From the NCBI GenBank assembly GCA_030636545.1, contig DAOVWR010000017.1, positions 1 through 18,387 on the forward strand: a stretch of 18,387 nucleotides of DNA, in the 5' to 3' direction. The DNA is from Mycoplasmatota bacterium. Its GTDB lineage: Bacteria; Bacillota_I; Bacilli_A; Izemoplasmatales; Izemoplasmataceae. The position numbers were made by a program, and so were the translations under genes. Positions 1 to 8,263 of this stretch are shown in pieces. Position 1 is the stretch's first letter; every line of letters begins with the position of its first letter. The notes beneath the pieces were generated by a model that saw only the letters and a program-made list of their open reading frames with translations, was not told where the DNA came from and made no database searches.

Positions 1-573
1 CAAATTCTTCATAGCATCGGTGAAAAGTATGGTATGCCTGTCGTTTCGGAATTAATGGATAAAGATCATATACCTGATTTTCTAAAATATGTAGATATCA
101 TTCAAATTGGCGCAAGAAATATGCAAAATTTCGCCTTATTAAAAGAATTAGGTAAACTTAATAAACCAATATTATTGAAAAGAGGATTTTCTAATACTAT
201 TGAAGAATGGTTAATGAGTGCTGAATACATTATGGCTGGTGGTAATGATAAAGTTATCCTATGTGAAAGAGGAATAAGAACTTTCGAACCATATACAAGA
301 AATACATTAGATATTTCTACAGTTCCAATTGTTAAAAAGGTAAGTCATTTACCAGTAATAATTGATCCTTCACATGCCGCAGGAAAATGGGATTTAGTGG
401 AAAGTTTATCTCTAGCTAGTATCGCAGCTGGAGCTGATGGATTAATAATTGAAGTTCACCATGAACCAGAAAAAGCATTTAGTGATGGTGCACAATCATT
501 AAAACCTAAAAAATTCAATGATTTGATGATAAATGCTCGCGCAGTAGCTAAAGCAGTTAAAAAAATACTATAA
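1..573 (+). CDS. aroF: 3-deoxy-7-phosphoheptulonate (DAHP) synthase, 5'-truncated
   Basis: DAHP synthase condenses phosphoenolpyruvate with erythrose 4-phosphate, the first committed step of the shikimate pathway to aromatic amino acids. The frame is open from base 1, with homologous residues before the first ATG at 34, so the gene starts outside the window and 190 codons are visible. Motifs typical of the type I-beta (KDO8P synthase-like, Bacillus AroA) family appear in order: IQIGARNMQN, ILLKRG, LCERGIRTFE, DPSHAAGK, IEVHHEP and SDGAQSL. In this family the His of DPSHA, the Glu of IEVH and the Asp of SDGAQ bind the metal with an N-terminal Cys that lies outside the window. The visible end (AVKKIL) matches a catalytic domain without a C-terminal extension. 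An N-terminal chorismate mutase or ACT-like regulatory domain cannot be excluded. It converges on purA and shares a bidirectional terminator with it. The gene symbol (aroF, aroG or aroA) depends on naming convention. Confidence 0.93.
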   Translation, partial: QILHSIGEKYGMPVVSELMDKDHIPDFLKYVDIIQIGARNMQNFALLKELGKLNKPILLKRGFSNTIEEWLMSAEYIMAGGNDKVILCERGIRTFEPYTRNTLDISTVPIVKKVSHLPVIIDPSHAAGKWDLVESLSLASIAAGADGLIIEVHHEPEKAFSDGAQSLKPKKFNDLMINARAVAKAVKKIL

Positions 574-575
574 AA

Positions 576-604
576 AAAAAGGATTATCGCTGATAATCCT
601 TTTT
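576..604. terminator. Bidirectional rho-independent terminator between aroF and purA
   Basis: The stem GGATTATC (581-588) pairs with GATAATCC (592-599) around a GCT loop. It is flanked by an A-run (572-580) and a T-run (600-604) that extend the pairing. Each strand therefore has a hairpin followed by U's. It sits between convergent genes and overlaps the purA stop codon at 603-605. Confidence 0.88.
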
Positions 605-1889
605 ATTTATATAATTCCTTCAAAACAATCGTCTGTGTTCTGTCTGGTCCTACAGAAAATATTGCTAAGTCTAATCCAGTCAATTCAGTTATTTTATTCA
701 GATATCCTTGTGCGTTTAATGGTAAATCGCTAAAATTAGCGGTTTTTGTTATATCTTCTTTCCATCCAGGAAGTTCGATATATACTGGTTTACATCTATT
801 TACTTCCTTAATGCTTGCTGGAATATAATCAATTATATTACCATCAAGCTCATAAGAAGTACAAATCTTTAAGGTTTCAATCCCAGTAAGAACATCAAGA
901 AGCATAACACTTAACGCTGTTAACCCGCTTATACGTTTAGAATGTCTTAATACCACAGTATCTATCCAACCAATTCTTCTTGGTCTTCCTGTTGTTGTTC
1001 CAAATTCGTTCCCTACTTCTCTAATTCTTTTTGTAACTCCGTTTTCAACCTCTGTTGCAAAATAGCCACTTCCTACTCTTGTAGAATAAGCTTTAGTAAC
1101 GCCCAATATTTCATCTATTAACTTAGGGGAAATACCTGTATTTAGTGGTACAGATGAAGCTGTTGGTGAACTAGATGTAACGTAAGGATAAGTTCCATGG
1201 TCTAAACAAAGTAAAGATCCTTGTGCACCTTCAAATAGGACATTTTTATTATTATCAAACTGATCATTCAATAGAATGCTCGTATCAGTAACATATTCCC
1301 TAATTCTTAATGAGTAATCTTTATATTCACTATATACTTTATCAATATCGATGCTTTGTTTTCCGAATAGTTTAAATATTTTATTGTAATAGTTTAAATT
1401 ATCAGTTAATTTATCTTTAAATACTTCTAAATCAACAAAATCACATACTCTAATTCCAATTCTAGCTGCTTTATCTGTATACGCAGGACCAATACCTTTA
1501 TTTGTTGTTCCTACTTTCTTATCTCCCTCTTTTAAATCCTCAAATAGTTGATCTAAAGTCGAATGATATGGTAAAACAACATGAGCTCGATCTGAGATAG
1601 CTAGATTAAATTCATTTATTCCGCCTTTTTTTAACATATCAAGTTCTTCTATTAAAGCTTTAGGGTTTATTACCATGCCATTCCCTAATATATTTATAGC
1701 GTCTTTTCTAAATATACCTGAAGGTATTAAATGTAAAGCAAACTTCTTGTTATCAAAAACAATAGTATGCCCGGCATTATTTCCACCTTGAAATCTTACA
1801 ACTACATCTGCCTTTTCAGCGAGGAAGTCTGTGATTTTACCTTTTCCTTCATCTCCCCATTGAGTACCTACAACTACAACACTACTCAT
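603..1889 (-). CDS. purA: Adenylosuccinate synthetase
   Basis: PurA couples GTP hydrolysis to the joining of IMP and aspartate, giving adenylosuccinate, the first step from IMP to AMP. The 428-residue length is normal for bacteria. The N-terminal P-loop-like GDEGKGK is at residues 12-18, with the catalytic Asp13 and His41 (GNNAGHTIVF) in their usual places. Further family motifs are NKGIGPAYTDKAARIGIR, FEGAQG, GTTTGRPRRIGW (IMP and aspartate loop region) and the C-terminal SVGPDRTQTI guanine-binding stretch. The ATG at 1889 is chosen because a strong AGGAGGAT site lies just upstream at 1893-1900. That site overlaps the TAG stop of the upstream FAD dehydrogenase gene, with only 9 nt between the two genes, so they are almost certainly co-transcribed and may be translationally coupled. 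No separate promoter fits in the gap. Confidence 0.98.
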   Translation of the reverse strand: MSSVVVVGTQWGDEGKGKITDFLAEKADVVVRFQGGNNAGHTIVFDNKKFALHLIPSGIFRKDAINILGNGMVINPKALIEELDMLKKGGINEFNLAISDRAHVVLPYHSTLDQLFEDLKEGDKKVGTTNKGIGPAYTDKAARIGIRVCDFVDLEVFKDKLTDNLNYYNKIFKLFGKQSIDIDKVYSEYKDYSLRIREYVTDTSILLNDQFDNNKNVLFEGAQGSLLCLDHGTYPYVTSSSPTASSVPLNTGISPKLIDEILGVTKAYSTRVGSGYFATEVENGVTKRIREVGNEFGTTTGRPRRIGWIDTVVLRHSKRISGLTALSVMLLDVLTGIETLKICTSYELDGNIIDYIPASIKEVNRCKPVYIELPGWKEDITKTANFSDLPLNAQGYLNKITELTGLDLAIFSVGPDRTQTIVLKELYK

Positions 1890-1898
1890 ATTATCCTC

Positions 1899-3311
1899 CT
1901 AAAATTTACTTATTATGTCTCTTGCTATCCAAATACCATTTGCTCCAGCTTGCGCTAATCCACGTGTTATTCCCGCTCCGTCTCCACCAAAATATAGACC
2001 TTCTACTGGTGATTCAAAGAATTCATTAACTTGTGGTCTTGCACTATAAAATTTAGATTCTACACCATAAAATAACGTATGATCACTTGCAATTCCTGGT
2101 GTAATGTTATCTAATACTTCAATCATTTCAATAATTGATTTCATTGTATTGTATGGTAACACTAATCCTAAATCTCCTGGTACTGCTTCTTTCAAAGTCG
2201 GAGTAACAAACCCTTCTTTTAATCTCTTATAAGTTGTTCTTCTACCTCTTTTAATATCTCCATATTTTTGAATAATAACTCCGCCATTACTAAGCATATT
2301 AGCTAATCTACTAACTTGTTTAGCAAACTCGTTAGGTTGATTAAATGGCTCACTAAAAGGGTGAGATACCAGTAGTGCAAAGTTAGTATTTTTACTTCCT
2401 AATGCTAAATCACGATAAGAATGTCCATTAACAATCATTGTTCCACTATGATTTTCAACTACAACATGTCCACTAGGATTAGAACAAAATGTTCTTACTG
2501 ATGTTCCAACACTTGAACGAAAGATAAATTTTCCTTCATAAAGGTGTTCATTGATTTCTTCCATGATTTCATCATTAGTTTCTACTCTAACACCAATATC
2601 AACATGATTAGCTAATCTTGGTATATTATATTTCTTACACATTTCAGTTAACCATTCAGCACCATCTCTACCAGGAGCTACAACAACTCTACGAGAAATG
2701 ATTTTATCACCATTAAGATAAACTCCTTTAATAGAGCCGTTTTCCACTATAAAGTCAGTAACTTCTGTTTTATATCGCATATCTATCTTTGTTTGTAAAT
2801 GTTCGTAAATACTTTTTAGTATATCTAGGTTTTCTTCTGTTCCTAAATGTCTTACTTTAGCTCTAAGCAATTTAAGTCCAGAAGCTAATCCTCTTTTTTC
2901 TATCTCTTTTACTTTCTTTGTTGTTGGATCTGTAATCTTTTCTGTAGCTCCGTGTTCTAAATTTATTTTGTCAACATAGTTAATTAACTCTTCTACCACG
3001 TCTTTTTCTACATATTCAGTCATCCATCCACCAAATTCACTAGTAATATTGAACTTCCCATCAGAATAAGCTCCAGCACCACCAAATCCACTAGTTATTG
3101 AACAACTAGGATGGCATCCTGCTACTCCTTCTCTGTTTTCTGGGCATTTATCAATCTTTTTTTCAAGGATAGGACATCTTCTGGCATAAATATCTAGACC
3201 TTTATCCACTAAAAGAACCTTTAAATTAGGCATTTTTCTAGATAGTTCATAACAAGTAAATATTCCCGCAGGTCCTGCCCCTACTACAACTACATCATAA
3301 CTAAATTCCAT
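1899..3311 (-). CDS. FAD-dependent dehydrogenase of the COG2509 type, physiological substrate unknown
   Basis: A predicted cytosolic flavoprotein of 470 residues. An N-terminal Rossmann FAD-binding motif VVVVGAGPAG (residues 7-16) opens the protein. A region with four cysteines (C46, C56, C66, C70) and the sequence SGFGGAGAYSDGKFN follows. A GRDGAEW segment lies mid-protein, and a C-terminal flavin motif (GLYFGGDGAGITRGLAQAGANG) closes the fold. This pattern matches the widespread, poorly characterised 'uncharacterised FAD-dependent dehydrogenase' family in Firmicutes. I cannot assign a substrate. The open frame extends to an ATG at 3368, but that start has no ribosome binding site and would translate through a terminator-like hairpin. 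The ATG at 3311 has GAGGAG at 3320-3325 and begins MEFSYDVVVVGAG, so it is preferred. It is the first gene of an apparent two-gene operon with purA. Confidence 0.88.
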   Translation of the reverse strand: MEFSYDVVVVGAGPAGIFTCYELSRKMPNLKVLLVDKGLDIYARRCPILEKKIDKCPENREGVAGCHPSCSITSGFGGAGAYSDGKFNITSEFGGWMTEYVEKDVVEELINYVDKINLEHGATEKITDPTTKKVKEIEKRGLASGLKLLRAKVRHLGTEENLDILKSIYEHLQTKIDMRYKTEVTDFIVENGSIKGVYLNGDKIISRRVVVAPGRDGAEWLTEMCKKYNIPRLANHVDIGVRVETNDEIMEEINEHLYEGKFIFRSSVGTSVRTFCSNPSGHVVVENHSGTMIVNGHSYRDLALGSKNTNFALLVSHPFSEPFNQPNEFAKQVSRLANMLSNGGVIIQKYGDIKRGRRTTYKRLKEGFVTPTLKEAVPGDLGLVLPYNTMKSIIEMIEVLDNITPGIASDHTLFYGVESKFYSARPQVNEFFESPVEGLYFGGDGAGITRGLAQAGANGIWIARDIISKF

Positions 3312-3332
3312 AAATAATACCTCCTCAAAAAT

Positions 3333-3357
3333 AAAAAAAGCACCTAAATATAGGTAC
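3333..3357 (-). terminator. Terminator-like hairpin in the leader of the FAD dehydrogenase gene (candidate attenuator)
   Basis: On the minus strand GTACCTA (3357-3351) pairs with TAGGTGC (3346-3340) around a 4-nt loop, with one G-U pair. Seven U's follow directly (3339-3333). This is a complete intrinsic terminator shape placed downstream of the promoter and only about 8 nt before the ribosome binding site. The 3' arm can pair alternatively with GCACCAAAAT at 3393-3384, with 9 of 10 positions matching. Both structures end at the same U-run, so a simple terminator/antiterminator switch is not proven. Confidence 0.6.
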
Positions 3358-3418
3358 ACTAATGGCATACACTATAATTATTAATTTTGGTGCGCCTTTT
3401 TTGATATTTCCCAATTGT

Positions 3419-3447
3419 ATTCTACTAGAGATATTTTAAATTGTCAA
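3419..3447 (-). promoter_or_regulatory. Sigma-70/SigA-type promoter for the FAD dehydrogenase-purA operon
   Basis: On the minus strand a perfect -35 TTGACA (3447-3442) is followed by a 17-bp spacer and a -10 TAGAAT (3424-3419). The predicted start is near 3412, giving a leader of about 100 nt before the ATG at 3311. It lies just downstream of the mfd terminator, as expected for an independent unit. Confidence 0.8.
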
Positions 3448-3483
3448 TGGAAAATTAGATTAAATTATAATTATTATATAAAG

Positions 3484-3508
3484 AAAAAAAGGCTATAATT
3501 AGCCTTTT
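3484..3508 (-). terminator. Rho-independent terminator of mfd
   Basis: On the minus strand AAAAGGCTA (3508-3500) pairs with TAGCCTTTT (3495-3487) around an ATTA loop. The U-run continues to 3484. It lies 6 nt past the mfd stop codon. Confidence 0.85.
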
Positions 3509-3514
3509 CTCCTA

Positions 3515-6500
3515 TTAAAGCGCTTCAAGTAACTCAACTATTAAGTATATATAATGTTTATTAAGTTTCATTGTATCAATAATAATATTCACTCTATCTA
3601 ATCGATACTTAAAGGTGATGAATTTACTAATATCATTAGCTTTCATGAACATATATTCGCCATTAATCTCTTGAGATTTTTCTTTACTGATAATGAATGT
3701 GATACTAGTCTTTGTTTCTCTCACTTTCTCAACACCCTTTTGAATTGCGAGATATTCAAATAGTTTTTCATACATGTAAAGTACTATTTCTTTTGAAGGA
3801 ACTCCAAATCTGTCTTTAAATTCTTCAATCAATAGTAAAACGTCATCTTTTGTTTTGATATTAGCTATTTTACGATGCATTTCTATCTTAATATAGTCAT
3901 TATCTATATAACTAGAATCAATATACTTGCTGACACTTAATCTGATTGGTTGTTTTTCTTCGATAAATTCTTCTTTTTCTCCACGTTGAATAGCTATTTC
4001 ATCTTTTAACATTTCAATATATAAATCTAGTCCTACACTATCCATAAATCCTGATTGTTGTGTCCCTAAAATATCTCCAGCACCTCTTATTGAAAGGTCC
4101 CTTATAGCAATTTTAAAGCCACTTCCTAGTTCTGTGAACTCTTTTATAATCTTTAATCTTTTTACTGCTTCTTCATTAAGTTGTTTATGTTTCTTAAACA
4201 TTAAGTATGCGTAAGCTATTTTGTCACTACGCCCAACTCTTCCTCTAATTTGGTAAAGTTGTGAAAGTCCTAAGCGATCAGAGTCGTGTATTATCAAGGT
4301 ATTAGCGTTAGGAATATCAATTCCTGTCTCAATAATAGTTGTTGATACTAACACATCGTATTGTTTGTCTAAAAAGGCTTCAATTACGTTTTCTAACTGT
4401 ACTCTACTCATTTTCCCATGAGCATAACAAACTCTTGCTTGAGGCACTAATCTTTGAACTCGATTAGCAATAATGTTGATATCATCTACTCTATTATACA
4501 AATAGAAAGTTTGGCCGTTTCTAGCCAATTCCCGCTCTATTGCATCTCTAATTATTGAATCATTTCTCTCTAGTACGTATGTTTGGATCGGATATCTATT
4601 TGCCGGGGGAGTTTCTAATAAACTCATACTCTTTACACCCATAATAGCCATTTGTAATGTTCTTGGAATAGGAGTGGCACTTAAAGACAAGACATCTATA
4701 TTCACTTTAATTTCCTTTATCTTCTCTTTATGTTCTACTCCAAATCTTTGTTCTTCATCAATAATTAATAGCCCTAAATCACTAAAATTCATATCTTTTG
4801 ACAATATTCTATGAGTTCCTATAACAATATCTACAGTCCCAATTCTAATATCATGTAGAATCTTTTTTTGTTTTGATTTAGTAATAAATCTATTTAATAA
4901 TTCTACTCTTATTCCGTGTTCATCTAATCTATCTTTAAAAGTATAATAGTGTTGACGGGAAAGCACTGTAGTTGGCGCTAGATAAGCAACTTGTTTATTA
5001 TCTAGAACAGCCTTAAAAGCAGCCCTTAAAGCTACTTCTGTTTTACCATACCCAACATCTCCACATAGTAATCTATCCATAGGAGTAATTGATTCCATAT
5101 CTCTTTTAACATCTTCTATGGCTTTTATTTGATCTACTGTCTCTTCATATTGAAATCCTGCCTCAAAATCTGTTTGAAGACTAATATCTTCGCTAAATGC
5201 GAATCCTTTTGCTTCTTCTCTAGCAGCATATAGTTTAATTAAGCGATCAGCAATATCTTTTATTCTAGCTCTAACTCTTTGTTTAGTTTTAGCCCAATCT
5301 GCGCTTCCTAGTTTGTTTAATTTAGGTTTTATACTTTCGCTTCCAACAAATTTTTGAATAAGTTTTATATTTTCTACAGGAATATATAAAGAATCATCCC
5401 CTCGATATTGGATAAATATGTAATCGTTAGTGTTTTTTCCCAGAGTCATTGTCTCTATTCCTAAAAATCTACCAATTCCATGATCATAATGAACTACATA
5501 ATCACCTTTTTTAAGTTCGTCTATGGTTGTTAATTTTTTAGTGTCTTTAATAACAGATCGATATTTAGCCTTTTTTAGTTCTTTTTGTTTATATAGATTC
5601 TTCTCAGTTAAAACAATTGTATTAACGTTAAATAATTCAAAACTAACTGTGTGTTCTTGTACTAATAGATTGATTCTTTTTACTTGAATATCATCATTTA
5701 TACCAATAATTTGATAATCTACCTTTTCATCGACAAGTTCAACAAATTTTTTCAATGATTTTAATGTTTTAAAAGCAATAATAACTGTAATGTAGCGATT
5801 ATATTTCTTTAAATCATTAACTACCATGTGGATATTATTATTGTATAGTATTGGTTCTTTTGCTCTAACATCTACCGAAATACTGTACTTCTTGTTATCA
5901 CCAAAAACATCTAAATATAGCGATTTATCACTATAAATATGATTTATGTCCTTAATTAAATTAAACCCAATACTAGCATAATCATTAGTAGTATCATACC
6001 AATCGGTTATATCTCTAACAACATCTCTATAGTTTTCCTTAATTCTTTTATAATCCCAATAGATTACAACTTGATTATCCATATAATCGATAATAGTTTC
6101 AGACTTACCATTTAAAAATGTCATATACCGTGATAATTTATCAACATCGTTATAATTTTCTAGATTAAGCATATCCTCTTTGATTCTTTGTGCTGCTTCA
6201 TCGCTTAAATGGCCAGTGTTTATAATACTCTCCATTTTCTCTTTAATCACTAGTAATTCTTCTTTGGTATAGAAAAACTCGTATATAGGGTAAATAGTAC
6301 ATTTTCTTGTTTGAACTGTTGATCTTTGAGTATTAAGATCAAAATATCTAATAGAATCTACTTCATCATCAAAGAAATCAATACGAATTGGTTTAGTTTC
6401 ACTAATTGGATAAATATCTAAAATACTTCCTCTTAAACTAAAATCACCTTGTTTTTCAACAGTTAATCCTCTTTTATATCCATAAGAAACGAGTCTTTTT

Positions 6501-6958
6501 GGGAGTATTTTTAGGTTAACAACATCTCCTTTTGAAAGGTTTAAAATAGCGCTTTCCCATTTCTTTCTTGGTAGTTCATACTTCAACAATCCTGTTGTAT
6601 TTGTCACAACAAGATTCTTTTTATTTTCAATTATTTTTTTTATAGCATTTATTCTTTCTAATTTGAATTCCTCACTTATTGCGAGCATTTCTGTTGTTAC
6701 AAATTCATCTTGTGGAAAGAAAGATAATTGTTCGTTGTTTATATAGTTTACCAACTCATCATATACTTTTTGAGCTTTATAAAGGTTTGGAGTAACCACT
6801 AAAATATTTTTATTGTTTTTATTGAACAAATACAACAATACTAAAAGACTAATATTATCGTTAGTATTAGTTATTTGAATTTCGTCATTGTTAATGAATT
6901 TTGTCGTTATTCCCTTAAAATAAGGGGTTTTTGATAAATAATCAATAATCTTTTTCAT
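3515..6958 (-). CDS. mfd: Transcription-repair coupling factor Mfd
   Basis: Mfd is a cytosolic ATP-driven DNA translocase that displaces RNA polymerase stalled at lesions and recruits UvrA for strand-specific repair. The 1147 residues are close to the usual bacterial length. The order is: N-terminal UvrB-like region; a CarD-like RNA polymerase-interacting domain (KKGDYVVHYDHGIGRFLG, ending near VENIKLIQKF); and a RecG-like helicase core with Walker A GDVGYGKT (Lys639), IDEEQRFG and LSATPIPRTL. The core continues with TTIIETGIDIPNANT and QIRGRVGRS, and a C-terminal regulatory region follows. A GTG at 6973 is in frame, but the ATG at 6958 has GGTGAG at the usual 4-nt spacing seen at other genes here, so it is preferred. 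The gene stands alone between its own promoter and terminator. In Bacillus it follows pth; here pth is the preceding transcription unit but is separated by a terminator. Confidence 0.97.
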   Translation of the reverse strand: MKKIIDYLSKTPYFKGITTKFINNDEIQITNTNDNISLLVLLYLFNKNNKNILVVTPNLYKAQKVYDELVNYINNEQLSFFPQDEFVTTEMLAISEEFKLERINAIKKIIENKKNLVVTNTTGLLKYELPRKKWESAILNLSKGDVVNLKILPKRLVSYGYKRGLTVEKQGDFSLRGSILDIYPISETKPIRIDFFDDEVDSIRYFDLNTQRSTVQTRKCTIYPIYEFFYTKEELLVIKEKMESIINTGHLSDEAAQRIKEDMLNLENYNDVDKLSRYMTFLNGKSETIIDYMDNQVVIYWDYKRIKENYRDVVRDITDWYDTTNDYASIGFNLIKDINHIYSDKSLYLDVFGDNKKYSISVDVRAKEPILYNNNIHMVVNDLKKYNRYITVIIAFKTLKSLKKFVELVDEKVDYQIIGINDDIQVKRINLLVQEHTVSFELFNVNTIVLTEKNLYKQKELKKAKYRSVIKDTKKLTTIDELKKGDYVVHYDHGIGRFLGIETMTLGKNTNDYIFIQYRGDDSLYIPVENIKLIQKFVGSESIKPKLNKLGSADWAKTKQRVRARIKDIADRLIKLYAAREEAKGFAFSEDISLQTDFEAGFQYEETVDQIKAIEDVKRDMESITPMDRLLCGDVGYGKTEVALRAAFKAVLDNKQVAYLAPTTVLSRQHYYTFKDRLDEHGIRVELLNRFITKSKQKKILHDIRIGTVDIVIGTHRILSKDMNFSDLGLLIIDEEQRFGVEHKEKIKEIKVNIDVLSLSATPIPRTLQMAIMGVKSMSLLETPPANRYPIQTYVLERNDSIIRDAIERELARNGQTFYLYNRVDDINIIANRVQRLVPQARVCYAHGKMSRVQLENVIEAFLDKQYDVLVSTTIIETGIDIPNANTLIIHDSDRLGLSQLYQIRGRVGRSDKIAYAYLMFKKHKQLNEEAVKRLKIIKEFTELGSGFKIAIRDLSIRGAGDILGTQQSGFMDSVGLDLYIEMLKDEIAIQRGEKEEFIEEKQPIRLSVSKYIDSSYIDNDYIKIEMHRKIANIKTKDDVLLLIEEFKDRFGVPSKEIVLYMYEKLFEYLAIQKGVEKVRETKTSITFIISKEKSQEINGEYMFMKANDISKFITFKYRLDRVNIIIDTMKLNKHYIYLIVELLEAL

Positions 6959-6977
6959 ATTCTCACCACGCACTTAT

Positions 6978-7007
6978 AGCGAATCCTCTATTAGTAGGGG
7001 GTTCGCT
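6978..7007. other. 30-nt imperfect inverted repeat in the mfd leader
   Basis: AGCGAATCCTCTA (6978-6990) pairs with TAGGGGGTTCGCT (6995-7007) around TTAG. Read as + strand RNA all 13 pairs form, two of them G-U. Read as mfd leader RNA the same two positions become C-A mismatches. Neither side has a strong U-run, so it is not a standard terminator. It lies between the predicted mfd promoter and the mfd ribosome binding site. Confidence 0.6.
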
Positions 7008-7020
7008 TATTTCTAATAAC

Positions 7021-7049
7021 ATCTTAGCATAACAATTTTCCTAATACAA
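7021..7049 (-). promoter_or_regulatory. mfd: Predicted mfd promoter
   Basis: On the minus strand the -10 TAAGAT (7026-7021) is preceded by TGC, forming an extended -10. A weak -35 TTGTAT lies at 7049-7044 with a 17-bp spacer. The site sits between the pth terminator and the mfd start. The -35 matches consensus poorly, so the call is moderate. Confidence 0.5.
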
Positions 7050-7051
7050 AT

Positions 7052-7072
7052 AAAAAAGCCTATTTAGGCTTT
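7052..7072 (-). terminator. Rho-independent terminator of the rpmH-rnpA-yidC-jag-pth operon
   Basis: On the minus strand AAGCCT (7071-7066) pairs with AGGCTT (7061-7056) around a 4-nt loop. A run of U's follows through 7052. It lies 17 nt after the pth stop and closes the leftward operon. Confidence 0.82.
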
Positions 7073-7088
7073 AATATATTGTATATAA

Positions 7089-7637
7089 TTAATTATTTTT
7101 TGTCATTAATTGGACGAAATTAACATCATTGTTAAAATCAGTGATAATTTCTGATACTTTAATTAAAATTGGTTCCACTAAAGTTTTTTCATTTTTAGAA
7201 AAAGAACTTAAAACATAGTTTTTTGTCTCATAAAGAGGATTCTTATCAATACCAATACGTACTCTTTTAAACTCTTCAGTTTGAATATTACTCATTATTG
7301 ATTTTATCCCATTATGACCCGCTGAACTACCTTTTTCTCTTAATCTTGTTTTACCAAGAGGTAAATCAAGATCATCATGAATAATTAAGATATCATTCTC
7401 AGAGATGTTATAAAAATTCATTATTTTCCTAACACTTTGTCCAGATTCATTCATAAAAGTATGGGGTTTTAACAATACTAAATTCCCCATTCTAAGGGTT
7501 TCCCCACTAAATTTGTTATCTTTTTTAAACTTAAGTTTATTCTCTTTAGCAAAATAATCTAAACACATAAATCCAACATTATGTTTTGTTGATTTATATT
7601 TTCTACCAGGATTTCCTAAACCTACCACTAATTTCAT
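7089..7637 (-). CDS. pth: Peptidyl-tRNA hydrolase
   Basis: Pth releases tRNA from peptidyl-tRNAs that drop off ribosomes, in the cytosol; it is usually essential. The 182 residues are typical. The family's key positions are all present: GLGNPG (residues 6-11, with Asn9), catalytic His19 in KHNVGF, Asn63 in FMNESG, Asp88 in IHDDLDLPLG, and Asn109 in GSSAGHNG. The start is 2 nt past the jag stop codon, and its AGAGG ribosome binding site (7646-7650) lies inside the end of jag, so coupled translation is likely. It is the last gene of the rpmH operon here. In Bacillus-type genomes pth sits elsewhere, near mfd, so this placement is a local rearrangement. Confidence 0.97.
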   Translation of the reverse strand: MKLVVGLGNPGRKYKSTKHNVGFMCLDYFAKENKLKFKKDNKFSGETLRMGNLVLLKPHTFMNESGQSVRKIMNFYNISENDILIIHDDLDLPLGKTRLREKGSSAGHNGIKSIMSNIQTEEFKRVRIGIDKNPLYETKNYVLSSFSKNEKTLVEPILIKVSEIITDFNNDVNFVQLMTKNN

Positions 7638-7639
7638 AA

Positions 7640-8254
7640 TTATCGCCTCTTTGGTTTAATTACTAAGTGTCTCTCTTGCCCTTCACCTTCTGAAATTGTT
7701 GAAACATCTCTCCAATCAGAAAGTTTTGTGTGAATAATTCTTCTTTCGTAAGCGTTCATTGGGTATAATTTAGCTTCTACTCTAGTTCTAGCAACTTCTT
7801 TCGCTGTTTTAGTAGCTAATATCTCCAATTGTTTTTTACGATTTTCTTTATATCCACCTATATCAACTAAAACAATTAAGTGTTCATCACTATATAAGTT
7901 GACAATATTTCTAATATAAAATTGAATATTTTCAAGAGTTTTACCGTTTTTTCCTATTAATAAAGGATTTTCTGATGTGTTAATAGTATATGAGATTTCG
8001 CGTTCATTACGTCTACTCATTTCAATTTGTGCTTCTAGTTGCATATTTTCAAATAATTCAGATAATGTTTTATATCCTATTTCAGCTGGATCAATATTAA
8101 CTACCGCTTCCACTGTATAAGATTTTACAAATCCTAACATGCTTTTTTTATCAATTACATTAATTTCAATAACATCTTCGCTTATTCTCAACTCTTTTGA
8201 TGCATATTTTAATGCTTCGTCTAAAGACTTAATATCAAATTGTATTTTTCTCAT
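7640..8254 (-). CDS. jag: Jag/KhpB-like RNA-binding protein (Jag_N, KH, R3H)
   Basis: A 204-residue protein with the three-part structure of Jag (also called EloR or KhpB). The Jag_N domain covers roughly residues 1-52, a variable linker roughly 53-75, a KH-like domain has its GxxG loop at GKNG (101-104), and an R3H domain is at the C-terminus with Arg171/Arg172 and His175 (RRIIHTKL). In streptococci the family binds RNA with KhpA and affects cell elongation; a role here is inferred only from family and context. Its place directly after yidC is the classic one. The ribosome binding site (TTAGGT upstream of the ATG) is weak, and the gene starts 9 nt after the yidC stop, so it probably depends on upstream translation. 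Jag proteins vary in linker length; this one is short. Confidence 0.93.
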   Translation of the reverse strand: MRKIQFDIKSLDEALKYASKELRISEDVIEINVIDKKSMLGFVKSYTVEAVVNIDPAEIGYKTLSELFENMQLEAQIEMSRRNEREISYTINTSENPLLIGKNGKTLENIQFYIRNIVNLYSDEHLIVLVDIGGYKENRKKQLEILATKTAKEVARTRVEAKLYPMNAYERRIIHTKLSDWRDVSTISEGEGQERHLVIKPKRR

Positions 8255-8263
8255 AATTGATAC

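Noticed and set aside
3312..3368. Longer start of the FAD dehydrogenase at 3368, adding 19 residues
   Set aside because: No ribosome binding site before it, the extra residues read through a terminator hairpin and the real ribosome binding site, and the family N-terminus begins just before the FAD motif.
6978..7007. The mfd leader hairpin as an intrinsic terminator or T-box
   Set aside because: No strong U-run follows it on either strand, and no T-box conserved elements or specifier-like structure are seen; the leader is too short.
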